A stretch of 24,438 bases of DNA, taken from Oscillospiraceae bacterium (GTDB lineage: Bacteria; Bacillota_A; Clostridia; Oscillospirales; Oscillospiraceae). Positions 6,707 to 13,246 of this stretch are shown piece after piece. How positions within the stretch are numbered: the stretch's first letter is position 1; each line of letters starts with the position of its first letter. The stretch lies in NCBI GenBank assembly GCA_017398105.1, contig JAFQHF010000022.1:1-24438 (forward strand), read 5' to 3'. The notes beneath the pieces were generated by a model. That model searched no databases, was not told the DNA's origin, and worked only from the letters and a program-made list of their open reading frames with translations. The position numbers were made by a program, and so were the translations under genes.

Positions 6707-6726
6707 GGCGGGGTCATGACCCCGCC
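6707..6726. repeat. Perfect 20-bp GC-rich palindrome
   Basis: The arms GGCGGGGTCA/TGACCCCGCC are exact complements with no spacer. There is no T tract on either side, so it is not a simple terminator. Its core GGCGGGGT...ACCCCGCC is also the core of the terminator at 5445-5476, and it resembles half of the repeat at 2356-2459. It may be a solo arm of a dispersed palindromic repeat. Confidence 0.55.
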
Positions 6727-6782
6727 GTGATGGCTGCGAAGAAAGAAAAGTGATCAAAATTGACGCAAACCTTTCGTCAAAA

Positions 6783-6812
6783 TTACAAAACAGTGAAAAC
6801 GCATGCTATGAT
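6783..6812 (+). promoter_or_regulatory. Likely promoter of the DUF6809-like gene
   Basis: TTACAA (6783-6788) and TATGAT (6807-6812) are separated by 18 bp, and TG one base upstream of the -10 makes it an extended -10 element. It lies 33 bp before the start codon at 6845. Confidence 0.5.
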
Positions 6813-6844
6813 TTTGGCGAAACCAAGGTGAAAGGAGAATGATC

Positions 6845-7159
6845 ATGGCAGTAAATTTGAAACAGGTATTTTTGTATTTGGATACACATCCACTGACAAA
6901 CTGGCAGGGGGAGTTTGAATCCGTATTGAAAATGCTGTTTTCAGTCTATTCCGAGACGAATATGATAGAAACGGAAGAAATCCGGAAATACTATGCTTCT
7001 GTGGATGAAATTCTGCAAAAATTACCGATTAAAGAGAATGATAGGATCTTCGATCTTACGGTTGCGCTTTGCTAGGAGTATGAGCAGTCAGCATTTTATC
7101 ATGGCATCTGCGTTGGAATGCGCTTATTAGAGGAAATTCAAACATTGGTATCATTATAG
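6845..7159 (+). pseudogene. DUF6809-like gene interrupted by an in-frame TAG
   Basis: The open part (6845-7075) encodes 76 aa starting MAVNLKQVF; the ATG at 6845 is 7 bp after GGAG (6834-6837), while the ATG at 6839 is too close. At 7073-7075 a TAG follows ...FDLTVALC, yet the same frame continues for 27 codons to a second TAG (7157-7159). It reads EYEQSAFYHGICVGMRLLEEI, which resembles the conserved C-terminus of DUF6809-type proteins (LC..YE..AF..G...G..L..E). One base change would restore a 104-aa protein of ordinary length. Most likely a nonsense mutation or a sequencing error. A functional 76-aa short form is possible. The family has no known function. Confidence 0.6.
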
Positions 7160-7206
7160 CTGTTCTGACAAATAAAAGCCGACAATGCAAAATCAGCACC
7201 GTTTCG

Positions 7207-7237
7207 ACCCTCCAGGCATAGATTGTGCCGGGAGGGT
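7207..7237 (+). promoter_or_regulatory. Hairpin that would sequester the ribosome-binding site of the DUF3343 gene
   Basis: ACCCTCC (7207-7213) pairs perfectly with GGAGGGT (7231-7237), extended by GGCA/TGCC (7215-7218 with 7226-7229) across one mismatch. The 3' arm contains the Shine-Dalgarno of the gene starting at 7244. It may act as a translational control hairpin or as a weak terminator for the upstream gene (followed only by TTTGTAT). Confidence 0.5.
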
Positions 7238-7243
7238 TTGTAT

Positions 7244-7498
7244 ATGAAAATCTATTATGTTACCTTTCGCTCGGTGACCTATGCCCAGCGGGGTGAAAAG
7301 CTGCTGACCAGAAACAACATTCGCTGCACCCTGCAGCGGGCACCCAGATGGATGGAGGCCCAGGGCTGCGGATATGCCCTGCGGCTGTGGACGAAGGATG
7401 TGACAGATGCGGTGGATCTGCTGCGTCGGGAGGGGGTTGCCCTGCGGCGGGTCTATGTCCAGCGGGAGGGCGGTCTGCTTGAGGAACTGGCGCTATGA
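7244..7498 (+). CDS. DUF3343 domain-containing protein (putative Se/S carrier-like)
   Basis: An 84-aa protein: MKIYYVTFRSVTYAQRGEKLL at the N-terminus, then RCTLQRAPRWMEAQGCGYALRLW, and a short C-terminal helix. This matches the layout of the DUF3343 / putative Se-S carrier family, which has a conserved Cys in a CG motif (here C47-G48) and is commonly encoded beside cysteine-desulfurase-like proteins. The ATG at 7244 follows GGGAGGG by 7 bp; an in-frame GTG-type start at 7223 would lie in the hairpin and lacks a site. It overlaps the next gene by 4 bp (ATGA). Inference: it accepts sulfur or selenium from, or otherwise assists, the neighbouring PLP enzyme. No selD or selenoprotein genes are in the window. 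Confidence 0.75.
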   Translation: MKIYYVTFRSVTYAQRGEKLLTRNNIRCTLQRAPRWMEAQGCGYALRLWTKDVTDAVDLLRREGVALRRVYVQREGGLLEELAL

Positions 7499-8601
7499 TC
7501 TATCTGGACAATGGGGCCACGTCCTTTCACAAGCCGGAGCAGGTTGCCAGGGCTGTGAAGCGGGCCATGAAGACCTGCGCCAATCCGGGGCGGGGCGGTT
7601 ATCCGGCGGCCATGGAAGCCTCCCGGCAAGTGTTTGCCTGCCGGGAGGAGGCTGGGAAACTGTTTTCCTGCCGGCCGGAGCAGGTGATCCTGACCACCAG
7701 CTGTACCCATGGACTGAATCTGGCCATTCACTCTCTGATCCGGCCCGGAAGCCGGGTGGCAGTGAGCGGCTTCGAACACAATGCGGTGACCCGTCCGCTG
7801 CATGCCCTGGGGACAGAGCTAAGGGTGGCGGGGCGGAAGCTGTTTGACTGGGAGGATACCCTGGATGCCTTTGACAGGGCACTGGAAAACGCGGATGCGG
7901 CGGTATTTACCCATGTATCCAATGTATTCGGCTATATCCTGCCGGTGGAACGGCTGGCACAAATGTGCCGGAAACGGGGTGTGCCCTTTATTCTGGATGC
8001 AGCCCAGTCCGCCGGGGTGCTGGAGGTTAATCTTGCACAACTGGGTGCGGAATTCGTCGCTATGCCGGGGCATAAGGGCCTGCTGGGCCCCCAGGGAACC
8101 GGACTGCTGCTGTGCGCCGGGAAGGCGGAACCGCTGTTGTATGGGGGAACCGGAAATGCATCCGTCCTGCAGCAGATGCCGCCGGAGCTGCCGGAACGGC
8201 TGGAGCCGGGAACGCTGAATGTGCCGGGCTTTGCAGGACTGACCCAGGGGATGCGGTATCTGAGAAGCATCGGTCTGGAAACGGTTTTCCGGCGGGAGCA
8301 CAGGGAGCTGAAACGGTGTGTTTCCGGGCTGCAGAGGCAGGGGATGCGGGTATTCACAGGAGAGCACCAGGCGGGGACGGTATCCTTCCTTCCGGGCATG
8401 GACTGCGAGGAGGCGGCGCAGCTTCTGGCCCGCCGGGGGATCGCGGTTCGGGCGGGGCTGCACTGTGCGCCCTACGCCCACGAAAGCGCCGGGACGCTGG
8501 ACACCGGCACTATCCGGGTCAGCTTCGGCTGGGATGCAAATGGGGAACAAACGAACGCCTTTCTCCGGGCGGTATCCAAATTACCCCGGTTTCCGGCATA
8601 A
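7495..8601 (+). CDS. Cysteine desulfurase family protein (class V aminotransferase)
   Basis: PLP-dependent enzyme expected to release sulfur (or selenium) from cysteine (or selenocysteine) as an enzyme-bound persulfide. The 368-aa length is normal. Visible: YLDNGATSF at the N-terminus, TTSCTHGLNLAIHSL cofactor loop, the FEHNAV motif, DAAQSAG (PLP-ring Asp), the Schiff-base lysine in MPGHKGLLGPQGTG (K194), and the persulfide cysteine in RAGLHCAPYAH (C324). The sequence type resembles the subfamily found beside DUF3343 genes rather than a canonical IscS or SufS with Fe-S scaffold genes, which are absent here. It is translationally coupled to the DUF3343 gene. No obvious terminator follows; the cdaA promoter begins 20 bp downstream. 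Confidence 0.88.
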   Translation: MIYLDNGATSFHKPEQVARAVKRAMKTCANPGRGGYPAAMEASRQVFACREEAGKLFSCRPEQVILTTSCTHGLNLAIHSLIRPGSRVAVSGFEHNAVTRPLHALGTELRVAGRKLFDWEDTLDAFDRALENADAAVFTHVSNVFGYILPVERLAQMCRKRGVPFILDAAQSAGVLEVNLAQLGAEFVAMPGHKGLLGPQGTGLLLCAGKAEPLLYGGTGNASVLQQMPPELPERLEPGTLNVPGFAGLTQGMRYLRSIGLETVFRREHRELKRCVSGLQRQGMRVFTGEHQAGTVSFLPGMDCEEAAQLLARRGIAVRAGLHCAPYAHESAGTLDTGTIRVSFGWDANGEQTNAFLRAVSKLPRFPA

Positions 8602-8620
8602 AATTTTTACAGAATGTCTA

Positions 8621-8649
8621 TTGCCATTGACCGCGCAATCCGCTATAAT
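8621..8649 (+). promoter_or_regulatory. Promoter of the cdaA housekeeping cluster
   Basis: TTGCCA (8621-8626) and a consensus TATAAT (8644-8649) are 17 bp apart, giving a leader of about 70 nt before cdaA. This may be the main promoter for the long colinear cluster that ends at 23231. Confidence 0.7.
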
Positions 8650-8726
8650 AGACAGGATAATAGGTAAGTATACGATAGCGCAGTATGCGCTGTACGCAAG
8701 TTGACATAAAAGGGGATTGAGCGGCG

Positions 8727-9605
8727 ATGGACAGCATTCACAATATTGCACAGCACGTCCTGCGTATGCAGTTGTCGGATTATCTGGATATCCTGGTGGT
8801 GGCGTTTTTGATTTACAAACTGCTGCCTCTGATTCGTACGCCCAATATCATGCGGATCGCCCGAACGGTGATCGCGCTGATCCTGATGACCTGGATCACG
8901 GATGAGATGGAGCTGCATACCATCAACTGGATTCTGGATCAGGTACTGGCCATCGGTCTTCTTGCGTTTGTGGTGCTGTTCCAGCCGGAGCTGCGGCGGA
9001 TGCTGGATCATCTGGGCAACGTGAAGATCAGCAAGCTGTTCGGCAGCACAAAGCCGGTTCAGGAAATGGAAAATGTGATCACCCAGACGGTTCTGGCCTG
9101 TGAGGTCATGAGCCGGGAAAAGATTGGTGCACTGATCGTTTTTGCCCGGGAGCAGCGTCTGGAAGAATATTTCAAGACCGGCACCCAGCTGGATGCCCAG
9201 GTGTCCGAGCAGCTGCTGCGCAATGTCTTCTTTAAAAACTCTCCCCTGCATGACGGCGCCATGATCATCCGGGACGGCCGCATTGCGGCTGCCGGCTGCG
9301 TGCTGCCCCTGTCCGAGAGCCATCGGCTCAGCGCGGATCTTGGCACACGGCACCGGGCCGGTGTCGGCATGTCGGAAGCGTCCGATGCAGTGGTGGTCAT
9401 CGTGTCTGAGGAAAACGGAACCATTTCCGTGGCATCCGGCGGTATGCTGAAGCGCCACTTGGCACCCCAGACCCTGGAAAAGCTGCTGCGCAACGAGTTG
9501 TGCCCGGCAGATCCCCTGGATGCGGACCGGAATCCTGCCATGCGTGCCCTGCAGAAGCTGAACAAGAAACAACGGAAGGAGAACGGCGGCTATGAACAAA
9601 AGTAA
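8727..9605 (+). CDS. cdaA: Diadenylate cyclase CdaA
   Basis: Membrane-bound enzyme making c-di-AMP from two ATP, a second messenger for osmolyte and cell-wall homeostasis in Firmicutes. The 292-aa protein has the usual layout: three N-terminal membrane helices (about residues 17-35, 43-57, 69-85), then a DisA_N catalytic domain with SPLHDGAMII (D176 of the DGA motif) and GTRHRAG (R208-G212), both intact. The C-terminal tail is polar and lysine-rich. It overlaps cdaR by 14 bp. A GGGG ribosome-binding site lies about 11 bp upstream. Unlike many Firmicutes operons, glmM does not follow cdaR here. Confidence 0.96.
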   Translation: MDSIHNIAQHVLRMQLSDYLDILVVAFLIYKLLPLIRTPNIMRIARTVIALILMTWITDEMELHTINWILDQVLAIGLLAFVVLFQPELRRMLDHLGNVKISKLFGSTKPVQEMENVITQTVLACEVMSREKIGALIVFAREQRLEEYFKTGTQLDAQVSEQLLRNVFFKNSPLHDGAMIIRDGRIAAAGCVLPLSESHRLSADLGTRHRAGVGMSEASDAVVVIVSEENGTISVASGGMLKRHLAPQTLEKLLRNELCPADPLDADRNPAMRALQKLNKKQRKENGGYEQK

Positions 9606-10836
9606 ACTCTATTCCATGGCGTTGTCGCTTGCCATTGCCTTCGGCCTCTGGCTGTTTGTGATCAGCAATGTGAGTCAGCAGACGGATCTGACCTTCTATA
9701 ATATTCCTGTGGTGCGGGAGGGTGAGTCGGTTCTCAATGAGCGGAACCTGATGGTCACATCTGTATCCGCAGAGGCGGTTTCCCTGCATCTGTCCGGTTC
9801 CCGGGATGACCTGAACAAGGTGGATTCCAGCAACATGATCGTGAAGCTGGATCTGTCCAAGATCACGGAGCCCGGTGAAAAGATCCCGCTGACCTATGTT
9901 CCTTCCTATCCCAGCGATGTTTCCGGCAGCGATTTTGAAGTGCTGAACAAGAATCCGTCAACGATCCTTGTCAGTGTGGATTACCGCCGTACCTTTGAGA
10001 TTCCCGTGGTGGTCAAGTGGACGGGCACCCGTTCGGAAAACTATATTTACGACACGGAGAATTCCGTTCTGGATTATTCCACCATTACCATTACCGGCCC
10101 TGCTGCTGTGGCAGACATGATCGACCATGCGGAAATTGAGGTGGATCTGTCTGACCGGGTGGAGTCCATCAGCGAGAGCTACCGCTATACCCTGTGTGAT
10201 GTGGACGGCAACGCGGTTGATGCGGCCCAGATCACCACCAATGTGGAAGAGGTGCGCCTGAACACCCAGATCCAAAAGATCAAAGAGGTGAAGCTGGAGG
10301 CGGATATTATCTACGGCGGCGGTGCCAATGAAAATAATACCACCGTGAAGATTTCTCCCGAGACGATCCGGGTATCCGGCGGTGAAGCGGTTCTGGCAGA
10401 GCTTGGTGATACCTATACCGTGTGCACCATCAATCTGGCAGATCTGGAAAAGACCTCCAATGACGGTTTGAAATACACCATTACCCTGCCGGAAGGCGTT
10501 ACCAATCAGACGGGTGTTTCCGAGGTCCTGGTGTCCGTGCGCTTTGCCGGTCTGAAGACCCGGGAGTTTACCATTGATAAATTTGAAATGATCAATGTTC
10601 CTGCGGGAATGAAGGCAGAGATCATCAATGCCAGCCTGACGATCAAGGTTCGGGGTCCGGAGGAGGAAATCCTGAAGCTGAATGAACGGGATATTACCGC
10701 GGTGGTGGACTTCGCTGCTGCGGAAGTAGGTACGGCTACCTATAAGGCCAACATCGTTTTCAGCGAAAAATTCCCGGGTGTCGGCGCACTGAAGACCCAT
10801 TCCGTATCGGCAACGGTACAGGCTATGGAGGATTGA
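9592..10836 (+). CDS. cdaR: CdaR family protein (YbbR repeats), regulator of CdaA
   Basis: Extracytoplasmic partner that modulates the diadenylate cyclase. The 414-aa protein has a short cytoplasmic N-terminus, one membrane anchor (about residues 9-26, ALSLAIAFGLWLFVISNV) and then a long extracellular region of repeated beta-rich YbbR-like units; typical repeat elements are VSLHLSGSRDDLNKV, ITITGPAAVADMIDHAEIEVDLS, IRVSGGEAVLAEL and LTIKVRGPEEEILKL. Four repeats can be counted by these landmarks. Start by AAGGAG about 10 bp upstream, inside the end of cdaA. Overlap with cdaA fits the known CdaA-CdaR complex. Confidence 0.92.
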   Translation: MNKSKLYSMALSLAIAFGLWLFVISNVSQQTDLTFYNIPVVREGESVLNERNLMVTSVSAEAVSLHLSGSRDDLNKVDSSNMIVKLDLSKITEPGEKIPLTYVPSYPSDVSGSDFEVLNKNPSTILVSVDYRRTFEIPVVVKWTGTRSENYIYDTENSVLDYSTITITGPAAVADMIDHAEIEVDLSDRVESISESYRYTLCDVDGNAVDAAQITTNVEEVRLNTQIQKIKEVKLEADIIYGGGANENNTTVKISPETIRVSGGEAVLAELGDTYTVCTINLADLEKTSNDGLKYTITLPEGVTNQTGVSEVLVSVRFAGLKTREFTIDKFEMINVPAGMKAEIINASLTIKVRGPEEEILKLNERDITAVVDFAAAEVGTATYKANIVFSEKFPGVGALKTHSVSATVQAMED

Positions 10837-10837
10837 T

Positions 10838-11287
10838 ATGGAACAGCTGGTACGTGTAAAGGAAACCCATAATGACGGTACGGCCACTGTGCTGCTGGTG
10901 CGTGAAAGCGCCTGCTCCGGTGACTGCCATAAATGCTCCGGCTGCGGTGCGGCCAAGGAGACCATGTTGTTTGAAGCAGCCAATCCCATCGGTGCCCGCC
11001 GGGGCGACATCGTGAAGGTGGAATCTGCCACGGGGCCTGTGATGAAGGCGGCTGTGGTGCTGTATGTGATCCCGCTGGTGCTGTTTTTCCTGGGCTACTA
11101 TCTGGGAACGCTGCCCGGTAATTTTGGTGCCCTGGGCGGCTGTCTGGGCTTTGCCCTTGGCGTTGCTCTGGTCATCGTGTATGACCGTGTCGTGGTGAAA
11201 AAATCCAACCTGGGCTATACCATTACTGCGTTTGCGGCGGATGCCCTGATCCAAAATATGAGAAAAGAAGGTCACAATCATGGTTAA
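10838..11287 (+). CDS. SoxR-reducing system protein RseC family
   Basis: A 149-aa membrane protein with an N-terminal small domain containing a cysteine cluster CSGDCHKCSGCG (C-x3-C-x2-C-x2-C, about residues 25-36), followed by two membrane helices (about residues 69-86 and 91-110) and a basic C-terminal tail. This is the RseC/MucC layout; in proteobacteria the family is linked to Rnf/Rsx electron transfer and SoxR reduction, but its role in Firmicutes is unclear. The cysteines suggest an iron-sulfur or other redox site. It begins 1 bp after cdaR and overlaps yicC by 8 bp, so it is co-expressed with the c-di-AMP genes. Confidence 0.85.
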   Translation: MEQLVRVKETHNDGTATVLLVRESACSGDCHKCSGCGAAKETMLFEAANPIGARRGDIVKVESATGPVMKAAVVLYVIPLVLFFLGYYLGTLPGNFGALGGCLGFALGVALVIVYDRVVVKKSNLGYTITAFAADALIQNMRKEGHNHG

Positions 11288-12158
11288 AAGCATGACCGGC
11301 TACGGCCGGGCTGTGGAGACGGTAAACGCCAGAGAGTTTACTGTAGAAGTTCGCTCTGTCAACAACCGGTATCTGGACTGCTCCGTTAAGCTGCCCCGCA
11401 GCCTGTCCTTTGCGGAGGAAACGGTCAAGCAGGCTGTTAAGGCCACCATTTCCCGGGGCAAGGTGGACGTGTTTATTTCCGTCCATTCCGAAAGCGCAGC
11501 CGATGTGAAGGTTACACTGAATGCGGCAATGGTGGAAGGCTACTTAAGCGCTATGAAGCAGATGGTTTCCGACTATGGCGTGCAGGACGATATCAGCGTA
11601 TCCCTGCTCTCCCGGATGCCGGAGGTCTTTACGGTGGAAAAGCCGGAGGTGGACGAGGATCAGCTCCGGGCAGACCTGATGCAGGTGGTTGGTAAGGCAC
11701 TGGCCAATTACGATGCCATGCGTGCGGCGGAAGGCAAGGCGCTGGAAGCTGACCTGCGCAGCCGGGGCAATACTATCCTGGAGCTGGTCTCCCAGGTGGA
11801 AGCCGGAAACGGCCAGACGGTGATCGACTATCGTACCCGTCTGGAAAACAAGCTGAAGGAAGTTCTGGCCAATACCGCCATTGACGAAAGCCGCATCCTG
11901 ACGGAGGCCGCCATCTTTGCGGACAAAGTTGCGGTTGATGAAGAAACCGTACGCCTGAGAAGCCACCTGGAGCAGATGAACACCATGCTGACAAACGGCG
12001 GCGCCATTGGCCGGAAGCTGGACTTCCTGCTGCAGGAGATGAACCGGGAATCCAACACCATCGGTTCCAAGTGCTCGGATGTGCGGCTTGCCCGGATCGT
12101 TGTGGATATCAAGGCTGAGCTGGAAAAAATCCGGGAACAGACCCAGAACATCGAATAA
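11280..12158 (+). CDS. yicC: YicC family endoribonuclease
   Basis: A 292-aa homologue of YicC/YloC, metal-dependent RNases implicated in small-RNA and mRNA turnover. Family hallmarks are present: the N-terminal KSMTGYGRA and EVRSVNNRYLD, RGKVDVFISV, and the C-terminal DUF1732 region with DESRILTEAAIFADK, EETVRLRSHLEQM, GRKLDFLLQEMNRESNTIGSK. In Firmicutes yicC, remA, gmk and rpoZ usually stand together in this order, as here. Its start overlaps the preceding RseC-like gene and a purine-rich GAAAAGAAGG stretch supplies the ribosome-binding site. Confidence 0.95.
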   Translation: MVKSMTGYGRAVETVNAREFTVEVRSVNNRYLDCSVKLPRSLSFAEETVKQAVKATISRGKVDVFISVHSESAADVKVTLNAAMVEGYLSAMKQMVSDYGVQDDISVSLLSRMPEVFTVEKPEVDEDQLRADLMQVVGKALANYDAMRAAEGKALEADLRSRGNTILELVSQVEAGNGQTVIDYRTRLENKLKEVLANTAIDESRILTEAAIFADKVAVDEETVRLRSHLEQMNTMLTNGGAIGRKLDFLLQEMNRESNTIGSKCSDVRLARIVVDIKAELEKIREQTQNIE

Positions 12159-12170
12159 TAAGGAGCAGCC

Positions 12171-12434
12171 ATGAAACTGATCAATATTGGTTTTGGCAGC
12201 ATGGTGGCGGCCAACCGCCTTCTGGCGGTGGTGGCGCCGGATTCTGCACCCATCAAGCGTGTGATCCAGGAAGCCCGGGACCGCGGCATGCTGATCGATG
12301 CCTCCTATGGCCGCAAGACCAAGGCGGTGCTCCTGATGGACACGGATCATGTGATTTTATCTGCTTTCCCGCCTGAAACGCTCTATGCACGCTGGCAGGA
12401 CAAGCAGGAGATGACAGAGGAGGAAACCGAATGA
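12171..12434 (+). CDS. remA: RemA-like DNA-binding regulator (DUF370)
   Basis: An 87-aa protein matching the RemA family: [21 protein letters not shown] at the N-terminus, [21 protein letters not shown] and [20 protein letters not shown]. In Bacillus, RemA forms a ring and activates biofilm-matrix and osmoprotection genes; in Clostridia it is kept mainly by its linkage to gmk. The arginine-rich central part carries the residues expected to contact DNA. The start follows AAGGAG by 6 bp and the end overlaps gmk by 4 bp. The last 10 residues are acidic (EMTEEETE), a local variation. Confidence 0.93.
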   Translation: MKLINIGFGSMVAANRLLAVVAPDSAPIKRVIQEARDRGMLIDASYGRKTKAVLLMDTDHVILSAFPPETLYARWQDKQEMTEEETE

Positions 12435-12979
12435 GTAAAGGCAAACTTGTCGTGATTTCCGGAGCATCCGGTGTTGGAAAAGGCACCGTTCTGGGTATCA
12501 TGATGAATAAGCGCAAGGATCTGGCGTTTTCCGTTTCCGCAACCACCCGTCCTCCCAGACCCAGCGAGCAGGACGGCGTGCACTACTATTTTATTACCAA
12601 AGAGCGCTTCGAGGAAATGATCGCTGCCGGTGAATTCCTGGAATACGATGCCCATGCCGCAAATTACTACGGAACCCCCCGGGCCCAGGCAGAAGAAAAG
12701 ATGGAGCGGGGCTCTGTCCTGCTGGATATTGAGCCCAACGGCGCAAAGCAGGTGAAAGCTGCGGCGCCCGATGCACTGACGATCTTTATTATGCCTCCCT
12801 CCATTGAAGAACTGGAACACCGGCTGAGAGGCCGGGGCGATACCTCTGAAGAGCAGATCGCCATGCGTATGGAGCGGGCATCCTGGGAGATGGAGCAGCG
12901 CGCCTGGTATGACCATGTTGTTGTCAATGATGACGCTGAGCGCTGCGCAGAAGAAATTTTGAAAATCATTGCCGAATAA
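12431..12979 (+). CDS. gmk: Guanylate kinase
   Basis: Phosphorylates GMP to GDP with ATP, an essential step of GTP supply. The 182-aa length is slightly short for the family (about 190-210). Visible: P-loop GASGVGKGT (residues about 11-19), the GMP-binding [17 protein letters not shown] with its Arg and Tyr residues, [15 protein letters not shown], the [13 protein letters not shown] segment (equivalent of the usual LDIDVQGA), and the lid arginines in [13 protein letters not shown]. Coupled to remA by an ATGA overlap; rpoZ follows after 26 bp. Confidence 0.97.
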   Translation: MSKGKLVVISGASGVGKGTVLGIMMNKRKDLAFSVSATTRPPRPSEQDGVHYYFITKERFEEMIAAGEFLEYDAHAANYYGTPRAQAEEKMERGSVLLDIEPNGAKQVKAAAPDALTIFIMPPSIEELEHRLRGRGDTSEEQIAMRMERASWEMEQRAWYDHVVVNDDAERCAEEILKIIAE

Positions 12980-13005
12980 GGCCGAATATATTGGAGGATG
13001 AATTT

Positions 13006-13212
13006 ATGCTGTACCCCCCTGTTGCTGATTTGCTGAAGAATGTTGACAGCCGTTATCTGCTGGTGAACGTGGTTGCCCACCGGGCACGCCAGATCGCTGC
13101 AGAAGCAGAGGCTTTCCAGGAAGAACTGCCTGAGAAGCCCGTTACCCTGGCCATTCAGGAAGTTGCCGACGGCAAGCTGTCCGGCTCTGTGAAGGAAGAA
13201 TACAAGAACTGA
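13006..13212 (+). CDS. rpoZ: RNA polymerase omega subunit
   Basis: Small subunit that helps assemble and stabilise RNA polymerase. The 68-aa protein starts MLYPPVADLLKNVDSRYLLVNVVAHRARQIAAEAE, the recognised omega signature in which the conserved RA(R)xI helix packs on beta-prime, and ends in a short region after KPVTLAIQEVADGKL. The ATG at 13006 is 8 bp after GGAGG (12993-12997); the longer frame beginning at TTG 12991 would start inside that site and is rejected. gmk-rpoZ-priA order is standard for Firmicutes. Confidence 0.93.
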   Translation: MLYPPVADLLKNVDSRYLLVNVVAHRARQIAAEAEAFQEELPEKPVTLAIQEVADGKLSGSVKEEYKN

Positions 13213-13246
13213 TGATCCTGTAGGGGACGAGATAGGGAGGGACTTT

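Noticed and set aside
6839..6844. Earlier ATG for the DUF6809-like gene
   Set aside because: Only 1 bp from GGAG; the ATG at 6845 has correct spacing.
7073..7075. TAG recoded as pyrrolysine
   Set aside because: TAG serves as a normal stop elsewhere in the window and the conserved tail shows no functional reason for pyrrolysine; mutation or error is simpler.
12991..13005. TTG start five codons upstream for rpoZ
   Set aside because: It overlaps the Shine-Dalgarno GGAGG that serves the ATG at 13006.
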